From positions 1 through 64,000 of the forward strand of contig NZ_WFLI01000030.1 of NCBI RefSeq assembly GCF_009208555.1: 64,000 bases of DNA, written 5' to 3'. The translations under genes and the position numbers were made by a program. The notes under the pieces were generated by a model. That model saw only the letters and a list, made by a program, of their open reading frames with translations, did not search any database and was not told the origin of the DNA. Positions 41,653 to 50,614 of the stretch are shown here, piece after piece. The stretch comes from Janthinobacterium violaceinigrum. Lineage in GTDB: Bacteria; Pseudomonadota; Gammaproteobacteria; Burkholderiales; Burkholderiaceae_D. The first letter of the stretch is position 1. Every line of letters begins with the position of its first letter.

Positions 41653-41679
41653 CCTAGTGAGGGATCTCCCGTCACTAGG
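41653..41679. terminator. palindromic hairpin closing the AT-rich island
   Basis: CCTAGTGA (41653-41660) pairs with TCACTAGG (41672-41679), with inner GGGA/TCCC. No T tract. Lies between the pseudoesterase and convergent moaC; a second palindrome GTCAGG-TG-CCTGAC is at 41717-41730. Confidence 0.5.
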
Positions 41680-41734
41680 GAGGGCCGACGATGCCAGTGT
41701 TCAGGGAGGCGATCAGGTCAGGTGCCTGACTCGA

Positions 41735-42241
41735 TTAGACCGTCGCCGTCCAATCGCCCGATTTGCCGCCATGCTTTTCCAGCACGCGCACATTCGTCAT
41801 GACCATGCCCCGGTCGACGGCCTTGCACATGTCGTAGATGGTCAGCAAACCGATCTGCACGGACGTGAGCGCTTCCATTTCCACGCCCGTCTTGCCCGTG
41901 GTGTCGACCTGGGCGCGGCAGTGCACGCTGTTGGCCGCGGCGTCCACTTCGAAGTCGACGGTGACGCGCGTGAGGGCCAGCGGGTGGCACAGGGGAATCA
42001 GGTCGCTGGTGCGCTTGGCGCCCATGATGGCGGCGATGCGGGCGATGCCCAGCACGTCGCCTTTCTTGGCGTTGCCGGAAATAATCAATGCCAGGGTGGC
42101 GGGCTGCATGCGGATGGTGCCGGCGGCCACGGCGCTGCGGCGCGTGTCTTCCTTGCTGCCCACGTCGACCATATGGGCCTGGCCCGTGGCGTCGAAATGG
42201 GTCAGTTCCCCGGCGGGGGCTTGCTTGTCTGCTGTTGTCAT
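41735..42241 (-). CDS. moaC: cyclic pyranopterin monophosphate synthase
   Basis: Molybdenum cofactor synthesis enzyme, 168 residues, acting after MoaA. ELTHFDATGQAHMVDVGSKEDTRRSAVAAG opens the protein; ISGNAKKGDVLGIARIAAIMGAKRTSDLIPLCHPL carries catalytic residues, and MEALTSVQIGLLTIYDMCKAVDRGM the Lys/Asp site; GGKSGDW closes it. Start at ATG 42241 gives a normal length; an upstream frame would extend into the divergent promoter region. Marks the return to high G+C after the island. No other moa gene adjoins. Confidence 0.95.
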   Translation of the reverse strand: MTTADKQAPAGELTHFDATGQAHMVDVGSKEDTRRSAVAAGTIRMQPATLALIISGNAKKGDVLGIARIAAIMGAKRTSDLIPLCHPLALTRVTVDFEVDAAANSVHCRAQVDTTGKTGVEMEALTSVQIGLLTIYDMCKAVDRGMVMTNVRVLEKHGGKSGDWTATV

Positions 42242-42347
42242 GGCGTCAAAATAGGTGAGAAGTGGGGGCGCGGCGCGCCGTGCCACCGCGTCATGCCACT
42301 GGCATGGCGCATGCTTGTTGCGTGGGAATGGGCGCTGCGAACAAGGT

Positions 42348-44027
42348 ATGATAGCACCCGTGAATTCAAAAACTACCCTTCCGATCGTACTTGAAAACGC
42401 CCGTGCGGCATTGCTGCGCAGCCCCTGGCGCGTGTCCGTGCTCGCGGCCCTCTGCCTGGCTGCGCCATGCGCGCCGGCACAAACCTATACGTCCGCGCCG
42501 GCGGCGCCAGCTGCAGGCGCGGCAGCCAAGCCGGCAGGCAACTGGACACCGCTGGCCGTGCCGCCGGCGCCGAACCTGCCCAACCTGGGCGATACCTCGC
42601 GCGAAGACCTGTCGCCGGCGATGGAGCGCAAGATCGGCGAGGAAGTCATGCGGGGCATCCGCGGCGACCGCGACTACCTCGACGACGCGCCCCTGCTCGA
42701 ATACCTGAATACCTTCGGCAACGCCCTCGTGGCGGCGCGCCCCAGCGTGCGCGGCGAAACGAATTACGATTATTTCTTTTTTGCCGTGCGCGACCCGCAA
42801 TTGAACGCGTTTGCCTTGCCTGGCGGCTTCATCGGTGTCCACTCGGCCCTGGTGCTGGCGGCGCAAACGGAGGCGGAACTGGCTTCCGTGCTGTCGCACG
42901 AGATCGGCCACGTGGCGCAGCGCCATATCGCGCGCATGCTGGGCCAGCAGCGCCAGGATGCCCTGATGCCGCTGGCAGCCATGCTGCTGGCGGCGCTGGC
43001 TTCGCGCGCGGGCGGCGACGTGGCCCTGGGCGTGTTTGCCGCCGGCCAGGGGCTGGCCATCCAGCGCCAGCTCAATTTCGGCCGCGATGCCGAACGCGAG
43101 GCGGACCGCATCGGTTTCCAGATCATGGGCGAGGCCGGTTTCGATACCACCGGCATGGTGGCCTTCTTCGGCCGCATGCAGGCGGCCAGCCGTTCGTACA
43201 GCGACCTGATGCCCGCCTATCTGCAGACGCACCCGCTGACGACGGAACGTATCGCCGACATCCAGGCGCGCATCCGCGAGCAGCCGTACAAGCAGCGCCC
43301 GGACAGCCTGAGTTTCCACCTGGCCCGCGCGCGTGCCCGCGTGCTGCAGGATGAGAGCATGCAAGGCTTGTTGAATGCCAAGGCCGTGTTCAAGACGCAG
43401 CTGGAACAGCAAAGCCGCTTTCAGGTGACGGCCGCCCATTACGGCTTGTCTTTCGTTGCCGTCAAGCAGGGTAAGCCCGCCGAGGCGCAAAAGGAACTCG
43501 ATGCGGCCAATGCCGCCCTGCACCAGCCTGCCGGACCGAATGTGTTTACCTCGGGCGGCACGCAGGGCCCCAATTCGCTGCTGGCGGCGATGGGGCTGGA
43601 AGTGTTGTTGATGCCGGTGCAAAAGAAGGAAGTGGCGCAGCAGGCGCTGAAGGCGGCCGATGCGGCGCGCCAGCAATTCCCCCTGTCGCGCGGCATTGCC
43701 CACCAGTATGCGGAAGCGCTGATGGCAGCCGGCAAACTGGAGCAATCGACCTTGTACTTGCGCGACCAGGTGCAGCTGTACAAGGAAGAGCCGGAACTGT
43801 ATGACTTGCTGGCGAAAGCGTATGCGGACCAGGGCAAGATGACCTTGCAGCACATGGCGCTGGCCGAATCCTACGTGCTGCAGGGCGCCACGATGGCCGC
43901 GCTGGACCAGCTGACGATCGCCCGCAAGTCGACGGACGCGACTTTCTATGACCAGGCCGTGATCGATGCGCGTGAGCGGGAATTGCAGGAAAAACGCCGC
44001 GAACAGCTCAAGGACCAGAAGGGCTAG
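42348..44027 (+). CDS. M48 family metalloprotease with TPR region (BepA/YfgC-like)
   Basis: 559 residues from ATG 42348. A signal-like hydrophobic segment (VSVLAALCLAAPCAPAQ, about 29-45) suggests periplasmic location. Zinc motif HEIGH (184-188) with third ligand in EREADRIGF; the C-terminal half has TPR-like helices. BepA assists or degrades outer-membrane proteins such as LptD. A GTG at 42360 with AAGGT further upstream is an alternative start. Divergent from moaC and converging by four bases (CTAG) on the next gene. Confidence 0.88.
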   Translation: MIAPVNSKTTLPIVLENARAALLRSPWRVSVLAALCLAAPCAPAQTYTSAPAAPAAGAAAKPAGNWTPLAVPPAPNLPNLGDTSREDLSPAMERKIGEEVMRGIRGDRDYLDDAPLLEYLNTFGNALVAARPSVRGETNYDYFFFAVRDPQLNAFALPGGFIGVHSALVLAAQTEAELASVLSHEIGHVAQRHIARMLGQQRQDALMPLAAMLLAALASRAGGDVALGVFAAGQGLAIQRQLNFGRDAEREADRIGFQIMGEAGFDTTGMVAFFGRMQAASRSYSDLMPAYLQTHPLTTERIADIQARIREQPYKQRPDSLSFHLARARARVLQDESMQGLLNAKAVFKTQLEQQSRFQVTAAHYGLSFVAVKQGKPAEAQKELDAANAALHQPAGPNVFTSGGTQGPNSLLAAMGLEVLLMPVQKKEVAQQALKAADAARQQFPLSRGIAHQYAEALMAAGKLEQSTLYLRDQVQLYKEEPELYDLLAKAYADQGKMTLQHMALAESYVLQGATMAALDQLTIARKSTDATFYDQAVIDARERELQEKRREQLKDQKG

Positions 44028-44620
44028 CCCTTCTCCGCTTGCGGCGCGCGCTGGAAGCCGAAGGTGCGCGGCACGGCATCGTAGCTCAGGGGCTGCACGG
44101 CAATCTCCTTGCCGTTATGCAATAACACCAAGTTTCCCTGGCCATTTTCCAGCCAGGCCAGCAGCGCGTCGTCGCTCAGGGCCTGGCCGTCCAGGCGCAG
44201 CGCCGGCAGCACCTGCGCCATGTCGCGGTCGTCGACTTGCGCGACGATGTCGCCCTCGCGCAAGATCAGCGCGCCGTTGTCGCACAAATACGCTTGTGCG
44301 ATCTGTTCCAGCGGCGCGCCCGTCTGCAGCACGAAGCCGTGCTGCGGGTCGCTGCGCGCGATGTACGGCGTCGCTTCCAGGTTCAGGTAGACGCGTTGCG
44401 GGCCATTCTGGAAAAACCAGCAGCCCCGTTCGTCATGGTCGTAATTGCGGTTGATAAAGTTCAGCAGGGCTACGTGGGCGATCTTGTCTCCGGGCAGTTT
44501 TTGCTGTTGCGCATGCTGGTCGCGCATGCGCCAGTTGCCGCGCGCGTCCAGGCCCAGCCAGCCGTAGCAGTGGGGCACGTTCGGCCATTTGGCCAGGGCC
44601 TGTTTGACGAGTTCATCCAT
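44024..44620 (-). CDS. conserved DUF protein (DUF2944/DUF2946-like)
   Basis: 198 residues from ATG 44620, soluble, no signal peptide. ALAKWPNVPHCYGWLGLDARGNWRMRD and NFINRNYDHDERGCWFFQNGPQRVYLNLEATPYIAR are recognisable as a betaproteobacterial conserved protein recalled under DUF2944/DUF2946 names; I am unsure which label is right. Function unknown. It starts inside the end of the YheT-type hydrolase gene (8-base overlap), so the two are probably translated together. Confidence 0.72.
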   Translation of the reverse strand: MDELVKQALAKWPNVPHCYGWLGLDARGNWRMRDQHAQQQKLPGDKIAHVALLNFINRNYDHDERGCWFFQNGPQRVYLNLEATPYIARSDPQHGFVLQTGAPLEQIAQAYLCDNGALILREGDIVAQVDDRDMAQVLPALRLDGQALSDDALLAWLENGQGNLVLLHNGKEIAVQPLSYDAVPRTFGFQRAPQAEKG

Positions 44621-45638
44621 GTGTAGCGTTTTCCGTGTGAGTGCGCGCATCGCCAGCGTGACAGCTTTGCGGCGCCGGTGGCGCCGTGTTGCCGCCTTCA
44701 AAAAAATGAATCAGGCGCTGCGGCAGCCAGCGTGTGCTTCCCGGCAACTTGCCCGCGGCAAAGCCGACGTGGCCGCCGTGGCGCGGATACTCGAGCGTGA
44801 CCCTGGGCGCGGCGCTGCGGGGCAGGAAGCGTCCGGGCAGGAAAGGATCATTTTGCGCATTCAGCACCAGGGTGGGCACGGTGATATCCGGCAAGACGTG
44901 CTTGGCGCTGGCGCGGTGCCAGTAATCGTCGGCGTCGCGGTAGCCGTGCAGGGGCGCCGTGACGACATTGTCGAAGGCGTGCAAATCGCGCGCGGCCAGC
45001 ATGGCGTCGCGCGCGAACAGGCCGGGAAACTGTTCCAGCTTGGCCAGGCATTTGGGCTTGAGCGTGTTCAGGAACATGCGCGTATAGAGCCGGTTGGCGC
45101 CGGAAGACAGGGCTTTGCCCCCCTGCGCCAGGTCCAGCGGGGCCGACACGGCTGCGGCCGCATCGATGAAATCGGCCTGGTGCTGCGACTGGCCCAGCCA
45201 GCACAGCAGGGCGTTGCCGCCCAGCGACACGCCGGCCGCGTAAAACTTGCCCGTCGCGCGCGGGCGCAGGCGCTGCACGATCCAGTCCACTTCCTGTGCA
45301 TCGCCCGAATGGTAGAAGCGGGGCGCCAGGTTGGCTTCGCCCGAGCACCCGCGAAAATGCGGCACGGCGCCCGACCAGCCGCGCGCGGCCACCTCGGCCA
45401 TCAGGGCGCGCGCGTAGTGGCTGTTGGACGAGCCTTCCAGGCCGTGGAACAGCACCACGAAGGGCTGGCCCGGCTGGCCGTCGACCAGGTCGACGTCGAC
45501 GAAATCGCCATCGGGCGCTTGCCAGCGTTCGCGGCGGAAGGCCACGGCCGGCTTGGCGAGGCACACGGCGGGATAAATCGTCTGCGCATGGCCGCCAGGC
45601 AGCCAGAGCGGGGCGGTGTAGGAAAGAGATAAAGCCAT
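44613..45638 (-). CDS. YheT family alpha/beta hydrolase
   Basis: 341 residues. LPGGHAQTIYPA near the N terminus is the YheT hallmark; LFHGLEGSSNSHYARAL contributes the oxyanion part, the nucleophile is in GVSLGGNAL, Asp in LNAQNDPFLP and His in PRHGGHVGF. Predicted cytosolic carboxylesterase of unknown substrate. Sits between an NTF2-like gene (stop and start share one base, TGATG) and a DUF gene, forming a three-gene minus-strand unit. Confidence 0.9.
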   Translation of the reverse strand: MALSLSYTAPLWLPGGHAQTIYPAVCLAKPAVAFRRERWQAPDGDFVDVDLVDGQPGQPFVVLFHGLEGSSNSHYARALMAEVAARGWSGAVPHFRGCSGEANLAPRFYHSGDAQEVDWIVQRLRPRATGKFYAAGVSLGGNALLCWLGQSQHQADFIDAAAAVSAPLDLAQGGKALSSGANRLYTRMFLNTLKPKCLAKLEQFPGLFARDAMLAARDLHAFDNVVTAPLHGYRDADDYWHRASAKHVLPDITVPTLVLNAQNDPFLPGRFLPRSAAPRVTLEYPRHGGHVGFAAGKLPGSTRWLPQRLIHFFEGGNTAPPAPQSCHAGDARTHTENATHG

Positions 45639-46063
45639 CAGTGCAGGATCTGCGCTCCCGTGGCGTCGGCCGGCGCGCCACCGGGGGCGATGGAGGCGTG
45701 GTGCAGCACGATGCGCCAGCCGCGCGGCGTTTTCACATACACGTTCGTGGCCAGCAGGTGGGCGGGAGCGCCATCTTCATTGGTGACGCCTTCGATCACC
45801 GTGTGTACCGAACTCATCAAATTGTGCGTTTCATGCAGCTGGGCCGGCACGATATGCAGGCCGCCGCCCGCCAAGATGGTTTCCCACGAAGCGCGGATGG
45901 CGGCATGGCCGATCAGGCGGGCGCCGCCCGGGTGGATGCAGACGATCTCTTCATCGTCGGCCCAGAGCGCCATCAGCGCTTCGAGGTCGGCGCGGTGCAA
46001 GGCATCGTAGAAGGCCGCCTCGATTTCCGCGGCGCTGCCATTGAGTTCTTTCAGACGTTTCAT
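45638..46063 (-). CDS. NTF2-like/SnoaL-like protein
   Basis: 141 residues, cone-shaped NTF2 fold predicted from AAEIEAAFYDALHRADLEALMALWADDEEIVCIHPGGARLIGHAAIRASWETIL and the C-terminal strands NVYVKTPRGWRIVLHHAS. DUF4440/SnoaL_3 type; may be an enzyme or ligand-binding protein. ATG 46063 has GGAGTCGT upstream. A longer frame passes through the terminator and the zinc-finger gene and is not real. Confidence 0.82.
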   Translation of the reverse strand: MKRLKELNGSAAEIEAAFYDALHRADLEALMALWADDEEIVCIHPGGARLIGHAAIRASWETILAGGGLHIVPAQLHETHNLMSSVHTVIEGVTNEDGAPAHLLATNVYVKTPRGWRIVLHHASIAPGGAPADATGAQILH

Positions 46064-46103
46064 GACGACTCCGGCTTGAGCGGTACAGCTAGCTGTGTAA
46101 ATG

Positions 46104-46128
46104 AAAACGGCGCGCCGGAGGCGCGCCG
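46104..46128 (-). terminator. rho-independent terminator after the zf-CHCC gene
   Basis: CGGCGCGCC (46108-46116) and GGCGCGCCG (46120-46128) form a nine-base perfect stem with a three-base loop; on the minus strand it is followed by TTTTCATTT. Confidence 0.8.
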
Positions 46129-46137
46129 CTGGGCAGT

Positions 46138-46332
46138 TTAATGATGGCCGGCGCTGGCGCCTTCCTTCAGGGTGTAGGCCGTGCCGCAGTACGGGCACTT
46201 GGCGATACCGTCCTTGTTGAATTCCAGGAAGACACGCGGATGCGACGACCACAGCGGCATGGCCGGGTTAGGGCAGTGGGCTGGCAGGTCTTTACTGTCG
46301 AGTTCGACCGCTGGCTGGGTGGTTTTTGTCAT
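46138..46332 (-). CDS. small zinc-finger protein, zf-CHCC family
   Basis: 64 residues. Putative zinc ligands Cys20, His31, Cys46 and Cys49 in the pattern HCPNPAMPLWSSHPRVF ... CPYCGTAY, characteristic of the NDUFS6/zf-CHCC family, common as a stand-alone gene in betaproteobacteria. Role unknown, possibly linked to respiratory complex I. GGAG lies upstream of ATG 46332. Divergent from azlC across 258 bases without a recognisable gene. Confidence 0.88.
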   Translation of the reverse strand: MTKTTQPAVELDSKDLPAHCPNPAMPLWSSHPRVFLEFNKDGIAKCPYCGTAYTLKEGASAGHH

Positions 46333-46590
46333 CTTGTCATGCTCCGTGAGGCTGTATGGAAGGAAGTCGGCTGCTGCCAAAAGCACGATTTTAACGGATT
46401 CAGGCAGACAGCAAAAATCATGGCTAAAATGGCGGCTCGACCCTCTTCGGCTGCGGCGCGTTTTTTTGCGAAAATATGGCGCCTGCAGCGCCACACTGAC
46501 TGGATTTGCCTTGCCGGTATCGCCGTTGTCGCCCTTGTCGCCACGCACCATTGTTGTGCAGTTACCACACTCAGCCAGCCGGAGCGCCGC

Positions 46591-47325
46591 ATGAACGCCA
46601 TCGCGGCCGCCCGCGATGACGCCCTGCTGAAAGACGCCTGGCGCGCGGGATTGAAACTGGGCGCACCCAGCCTGCTGGGCATTGCCGCCTGGGGCATGGT
46701 GGTGGGCGTGGCCATGGTGAAAAGCGGCCTGACGGTGGCGCAGGCAGGGGCGATGACCCTGTTTGTCTTTGCCGGTTCGGCCCAGCTCGCTTCGCTGCCT
46801 CTGCTGGCGGCGCACGCGCCCGTGTGGGTGATCTTTGCCACGGCCCTCGTCGTCAATTTGCGTTTTGTTATCTTTTCCGTGCTGCTGGCCCCCCATTTCG
46901 CCCATCTGCCGTGGCGCCAGCGCTTTGCGCTCGGTTATGTGTCTGGCGATATCACGGTGGGCCTGTTCCTGCAGCGCTATCCCCATGAAACGCCGGACCC
47001 GGCCAAGCTGCCCTTCCTCAAGGGCCTGATCTACCCCAACTGGATGGCCTGGCAAATCGGTTCCTTCATCGGCATCGTGCTGGGTGCCGTCGTGCCGGCC
47101 GAATGGGGACTGGGTTTTGCCGGCACCCTGGCGATCCTGTGCGTGACCGTGCCCCTGATCCTCAGCCGCGCAGCCCTGTGCGGCGTGCTGGTGGCGGGGA
47201 CGGTGGCCGTGCTGGCGTATGGCTTGCCATACAAGCTGGGCTTGCTGGTGGCGGTGCTGGTGGGCATGGTCAGCGCCATGGCCGTGGAAGAATTGACAGA
47301 AAAATGGACAAAACGCCATGTTTGA
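46591..47325 (+). CDS. azlC: AzlC family branched-chain amino acid exporter, large subunit
   Basis: 244 residues with about eight transmembrane helices; family block GLTVAQAGAMTLFVFAGSAQLASLPLLA and NLRFVIFSVLLAPHFAHLPWRQR. With AzlD it exports branched-chain amino acids or analogues. ATG 46591 has CCGGAGCG upstream; an upstream frame overlaps the zinc-finger gene on the other strand and is rejected. azlD overlaps its end by eight bases. Confidence 0.9.
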   Translation: MNAIAAARDDALLKDAWRAGLKLGAPSLLGIAAWGMVVGVAMVKSGLTVAQAGAMTLFVFAGSAQLASLPLLAAHAPVWVIFATALVVNLRFVIFSVLLAPHFAHLPWRQRFALGYVSGDITVGLFLQRYPHETPDPAKLPFLKGLIYPNWMAWQIGSFIGIVLGAVVPAEWGLGFAGTLAILCVTVPLILSRAALCGVLVAGTVAVLAYGLPYKLGLLVAVLVGMVSAMAVEELTEKWTKRHV

Positions 47326-47668
47326 CGGTATCGACTGGGGCAGGACCGACGTATGGATCGCCATCGCCGTGCTGACGGTGGCCACGGCCGCCACGCGCAG
47401 CACGTTCTGGCTGATCGGCCATCACATCACCATTCCGCGCCGCGTGGGCGAGATGCTGCGCTATGCGCCGGCGTGCGCGCTGGCGGCCATCATCGCGCCC
47501 GACATGCTGATGGAGGGGCAGCAGGTGCACTTCGAATTATCTAATTTGAAACTCTTGTCGGGTATTGCCGCCACGATCTTTTTTGTGATTCGGCGCAATA
47601 TGCTGCAAACCATCGTGTTTGGCATGCTGGTTTTCACGGGCTTGCGACTGTTGCACGTTTTTCAGTAA
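47318..47668 (+). CDS. azlD: AzlD family branched-chain amino acid exporter, small subunit
   Basis: 116 residues, four hydrophobic helices: VWIAIAVLTVATAATRSTFWL, MLRYAPACALAAIIAPDML, LLSGIAATIFFVIR and LQTIVFGMLVFTGLRLL. Small partner of AzlC, translated from an overlapping start inside azlC. Confidence 0.9.
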   Translation: MFDGIDWGRTDVWIAIAVLTVATAATRSTFWLIGHHITIPRRVGEMLRYAPACALAAIIAPDMLMEGQQVHFELSNLKLLSGIAATIFFVIRRNMLQTIVFGMLVFTGLRLLHVFQ

Positions 47669-47745
47669 AGCAGGACAAATCGGCGATTTGCTCTGGTCAT
47701 TGCGGTAAAATAGCGCACTTCCTTCCACTCGTCATCTGGATCGCC

Positions 47746-48957
47746 ATGTCAGCTGTTCTCAACTTCATCCGTCTGCAAGATTTGATCGCCCAAAATGCAC
47801 TGCAAGGCAAGCGCGTGTTTATCCGCGCCGACCTGAACGTCCCGCAAGATGACAGTGGCAAGATTACCGAAGACACGCGCATCCGCGCCTCGGTGCCGGC
47901 CATCCGCGCCGCCCTCGACGCTGGCGCTGCCGTCATGGTGACGTCGCACCTGGGCCGTCCGACGGAAGGCGAATTCAAGCCGGCCGACAGCCTGGCGCCC
48001 GTGGCGGCACGCCTGTCCGAGCTGCTGGGCCAGGAAGTGGCACTGAAACAAAACTGGATCGATGGCGCCGGCCTGGACAATCTGGCTGCCGGCCAGGTCG
48101 TCTTGCTGGAAAACGTGCGCGTGAACAAGGGCGAAAAGAAAAACAGCGATGAGCTGGCGCAAAAAATGGCCAAATTGTGCGATATCTACGTCAATGACGC
48201 GTTTGGCACGGCCCACCGCGCCGAAGCGTCCACGCACGGCATCGCCAAGTTTGCCCCCGTCGCCTGCGCCGGCCCGCTGCTGGCCGCCGAACTGGACGCG
48301 CTGGGCAAGGCCTTGCACGCGCCGGCCCGCCCATTGCTGGCCATCGTTGCTGGTTCGAAAGTATCGAGCAAGCTGACCATCTTGAAAGCCCTGTCCGACA
48401 AGGTCGATAACCTGATCGTCGGCGGCGGCATCGCCAACACCTTCATGAAAGCCGTTGGCTTGAACGTGGGCAAGTCGCTGGTGGAAGCGGAACTCGTCGA
48501 GGAAGCAAAAGCCATCATCGAGATCATGGCCAAGCGCGGCGCGCAAGTGCCGATTCCTGTCGATGTCGTGTGCGCCAAGGAGTTTTCGCCCACGGCCGCC
48601 GCCACCGTCAAGGACGTGGCCGACGTGGCCGACGATGACATGATCCTCGATATCGGCCCGAAAACGGCCGCCCTGCTGGCGCAGCAGATCGCCGCCGCCG
48701 GCACCATCGTGTGGAACGGCCCCGTGGGCGTGTTCGAATTCGACCAGTTCGGCAACGGCACCAAGACCCTGGCGCTGGCCATTGCTGAATCGAAAGCCTT
48801 TTCGATTGCCGGCGGTGGCGACACCCTGGCGGCAATTGCCAAATACGACATTACCGATCAAATCAGCTATATCTCGACGGGCGGCGGCGCTTTCCTGGAG
48901 TTCCTGGAAGGCAAGACTTTGCCCGCCGTGGAAATTCTCATGCAACGTGCTGGCTGA
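47746..48957 (+). CDS. pgk: phosphoglycerate kinase
   Basis: Glycolytic/gluconeogenic kinase, 403 residues. KRVFIRADLNVPQD, SHLGRPTEGE, LLENVRVNKGEKKN, DAFGTAHRAEAST, the nucleotide site VAGSKVSSKLTIL and GNGPVG-like WNGPVGVFEFDQFGNGT, then GGGDTLAAI and STGGGAFLEFLEGK. Several ATG-proximal options exist, but the ATG at 47746 gives the common length. Followed by a terminator and then pyk. Confidence 0.97.
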   Translation: MSAVLNFIRLQDLIAQNALQGKRVFIRADLNVPQDDSGKITEDTRIRASVPAIRAALDAGAAVMVTSHLGRPTEGEFKPADSLAPVAARLSELLGQEVALKQNWIDGAGLDNLAAGQVVLLENVRVNKGEKKNSDELAQKMAKLCDIYVNDAFGTAHRAEASTHGIAKFAPVACAGPLLAAELDALGKALHAPARPLLAIVAGSKVSSKLTILKALSDKVDNLIVGGGIANTFMKAVGLNVGKSLVEAELVEEAKAIIEIMAKRGAQVPIPVDVVCAKEFSPTAAATVKDVADVADDDMILDIGPKTAALLAQQIAAAGTIVWNGPVGVFEFDQFGNGTKTLALAIAESKAFSIAGGGDTLAAIAKYDITDQISYISTGGGAFLEFLEGKTLPAVEILMQRAG

Positions 48958-48983
48958 TACAGCCTGACTGTAGTGCAATACCA

Positions 48984-49009
48984 AGCGCAGCCTGACCGCT
49001 GCGCTTTTA
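48984..49009 (+). terminator. rho-independent terminator between pgk and pyk
   Basis: AAGCGCAGC (48984-48992) pairs with GCTGCGCTT (48999-49007), loop of six, then TT. Indicates pyk can be transcribed separately. Confidence 0.8.
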
Positions 49010-49068
49010 CCTTGCCGGATGCCTGATCAACCGGCCTTGCTCACCTTCGCTCGCGCACAAGGATTCCT

Positions 49069-50529
49069 ATGCCACGCGGTACAAAAATCGTAGCAACAAT
49101 CGGCCCCGCCTCCACTGACCTCGATATCCTGGTCAAGATGATACGGGCGGGCGTCGACGTGGTGCGTTTGAATTTTTCCCACGGCAAGGCGCAAGACCAT
49201 ATCGACCGCGCGGCGCTGGTACGCCTGGCTGCGCTCGAGTGCGGCCGCGAAGTGGCCATCATGGCCGACATGCAGGGGCCGAAGATTCGCGTCGGCAAGT
49301 TTGAAAATTCCCGCATCCAGCTCGAGGCGGGCGACAAGTTCATCCTCGACGCCAAGTGGGGCGAGAACGGCGAACTGGGCAACCAGGAAAGAGTCGGCCT
49401 CGACTACAAGGCCCTGCCGCGCGACCTGCACAAGCACGACGTGCTGCTGCTCAACGATGGCCTCATCGTGCTGATCGTCGAGCGCATCCACGGCAGCGAG
49501 ATCCACACCACCGTGAAAATCGGCGGCGAGTTGTCGAACAACAAGGGCATCAACCGCCAGGGCGGCGGCTTGTCCGCGCCTGCGCTGACGGCCAAGGATA
49601 TGGAAGATATCAAGACGGCCATGAGTTTCCAGGCCGACTATCTGGCGATTTCCTTCCCGAAATGCGCGACCGACATGGAAATGGCGCGCCAGCTGGCCAA
49701 TATCGCGGGCGAACCGTACCACCACAAGCCGATGATGATCGCCAAGATCGAGCGGGCGGAAGCCATTCCTGCCCTGCAGGAAATCCTCGACGCGTCCGAC
49801 GGCATCATGGTGGCGCGCGGCGACCTGGCGGTCGAGGTGGGCAATGCGGCCGTGCCGGCCTTGCAAAAGCGCATGATCAAGATGGCGCGCGCGTCAAATA
49901 AACTGGCGATCACGGCCACGCAGATGATGGAATCGATGATCGTCAACGCCGTGCCGACCCGTGCCGAAGTATCGGACGTGGCCAACGCCGTGCTGGACGG
50001 CACCGACGCCGTCATGACGTCGGCCGAGACGGCGTCGGGCAAGTACCCGATCGAAACGGTGGAAATGATGGCCGCCATCTGCGTCGAGGCGGAACAGTCC
50101 GAATACAACAAGCTGGACGCCGATTTCCTCAACGTCACGTTCACCCGCATCGACCAGTCGATCGCCTACGGCGCCCTGTTTACGGCCCACCATTTGCGCG
50201 TGAAAGCCATCGTGGCCCTGACGGAGTCCGGCTCCACCGCTTTGTGGATGAGCCGCCACAGCATCGACACGCCGATCTACGCGCTCACGCCCAGCGTGAC
50301 GACTTTGCGCAAAGCCGCGCTGTACCGCAATGTTCGGGCGTATCATCTGATGCAGAACGCCCCCAGCGCGCAGGTGCTGAAACAGGCGGAAGACTTGCTG
50401 GTGGAGCAGGGCATCGTCCGGAAGGGCGACATGATCGTCGTCACCTGGGGCGAGCCCATGGGCCAGGTGGGCGGCACGAACGCCCTGAAGATTGTCAAGG
50501 TGGGCGACCTTGAATCAGTGCTGATCTGA
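49069..50529 (+). CDS. pyk: pyruvate kinase
   Basis: 486 residues. RGTKIVATIGPAS, VVRLNFSHG, MADMQGPKIRVG, IKTAMSFQADYLAISFPK, the metal/substrate block IMIAKIERAEAI, DGIMVARGDLAVEVG, and ITATQMMESMIVNAVPTRAEVSDVANAVLDGTDAVMTSAETASGKYP. C-terminal allosteric domain present. AAGGA precedes ATG 49069. Lies between pgk and fba, a lower-glycolysis cluster. Confidence 0.97.
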   Translation: MPRGTKIVATIGPASTDLDILVKMIRAGVDVVRLNFSHGKAQDHIDRAALVRLAALECGREVAIMADMQGPKIRVGKFENSRIQLEAGDKFILDAKWGENGELGNQERVGLDYKALPRDLHKHDVLLLNDGLIVLIVERIHGSEIHTTVKIGGELSNNKGINRQGGGLSAPALTAKDMEDIKTAMSFQADYLAISFPKCATDMEMARQLANIAGEPYHHKPMMIAKIERAEAIPALQEILDASDGIMVARGDLAVEVGNAAVPALQKRMIKMARASNKLAITATQMMESMIVNAVPTRAEVSDVANAVLDGTDAVMTSAETASGKYPIETVEMMAAICVEAEQSEYNKLDADFLNVTFTRIDQSIAYGALFTAHHLRVKAIVALTESGSTALWMSRHSIDTPIYALTPSVTTLRKAALYRNVRAYHLMQNAPSAQVLKQAEDLLVEQGIVRKGDMIVVTWGEPMGQVGGTNALKIVKVGDLESVLI

Positions 50530-50614
50530 TGTAAAGAATTCAGGCGCCGGCGCGGCCATCCGCCACGAGCCGCGCAGCGCCGCAACGGTTTCTATTGTTA
50601 TCTGGAGTATTACC

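Noticed and set aside
46333..47403. Long N-terminal extension of the zf-CHCC protein
   Set aside because: Opposite azlC; the 64-residue version with its own ATG matches the known small family.
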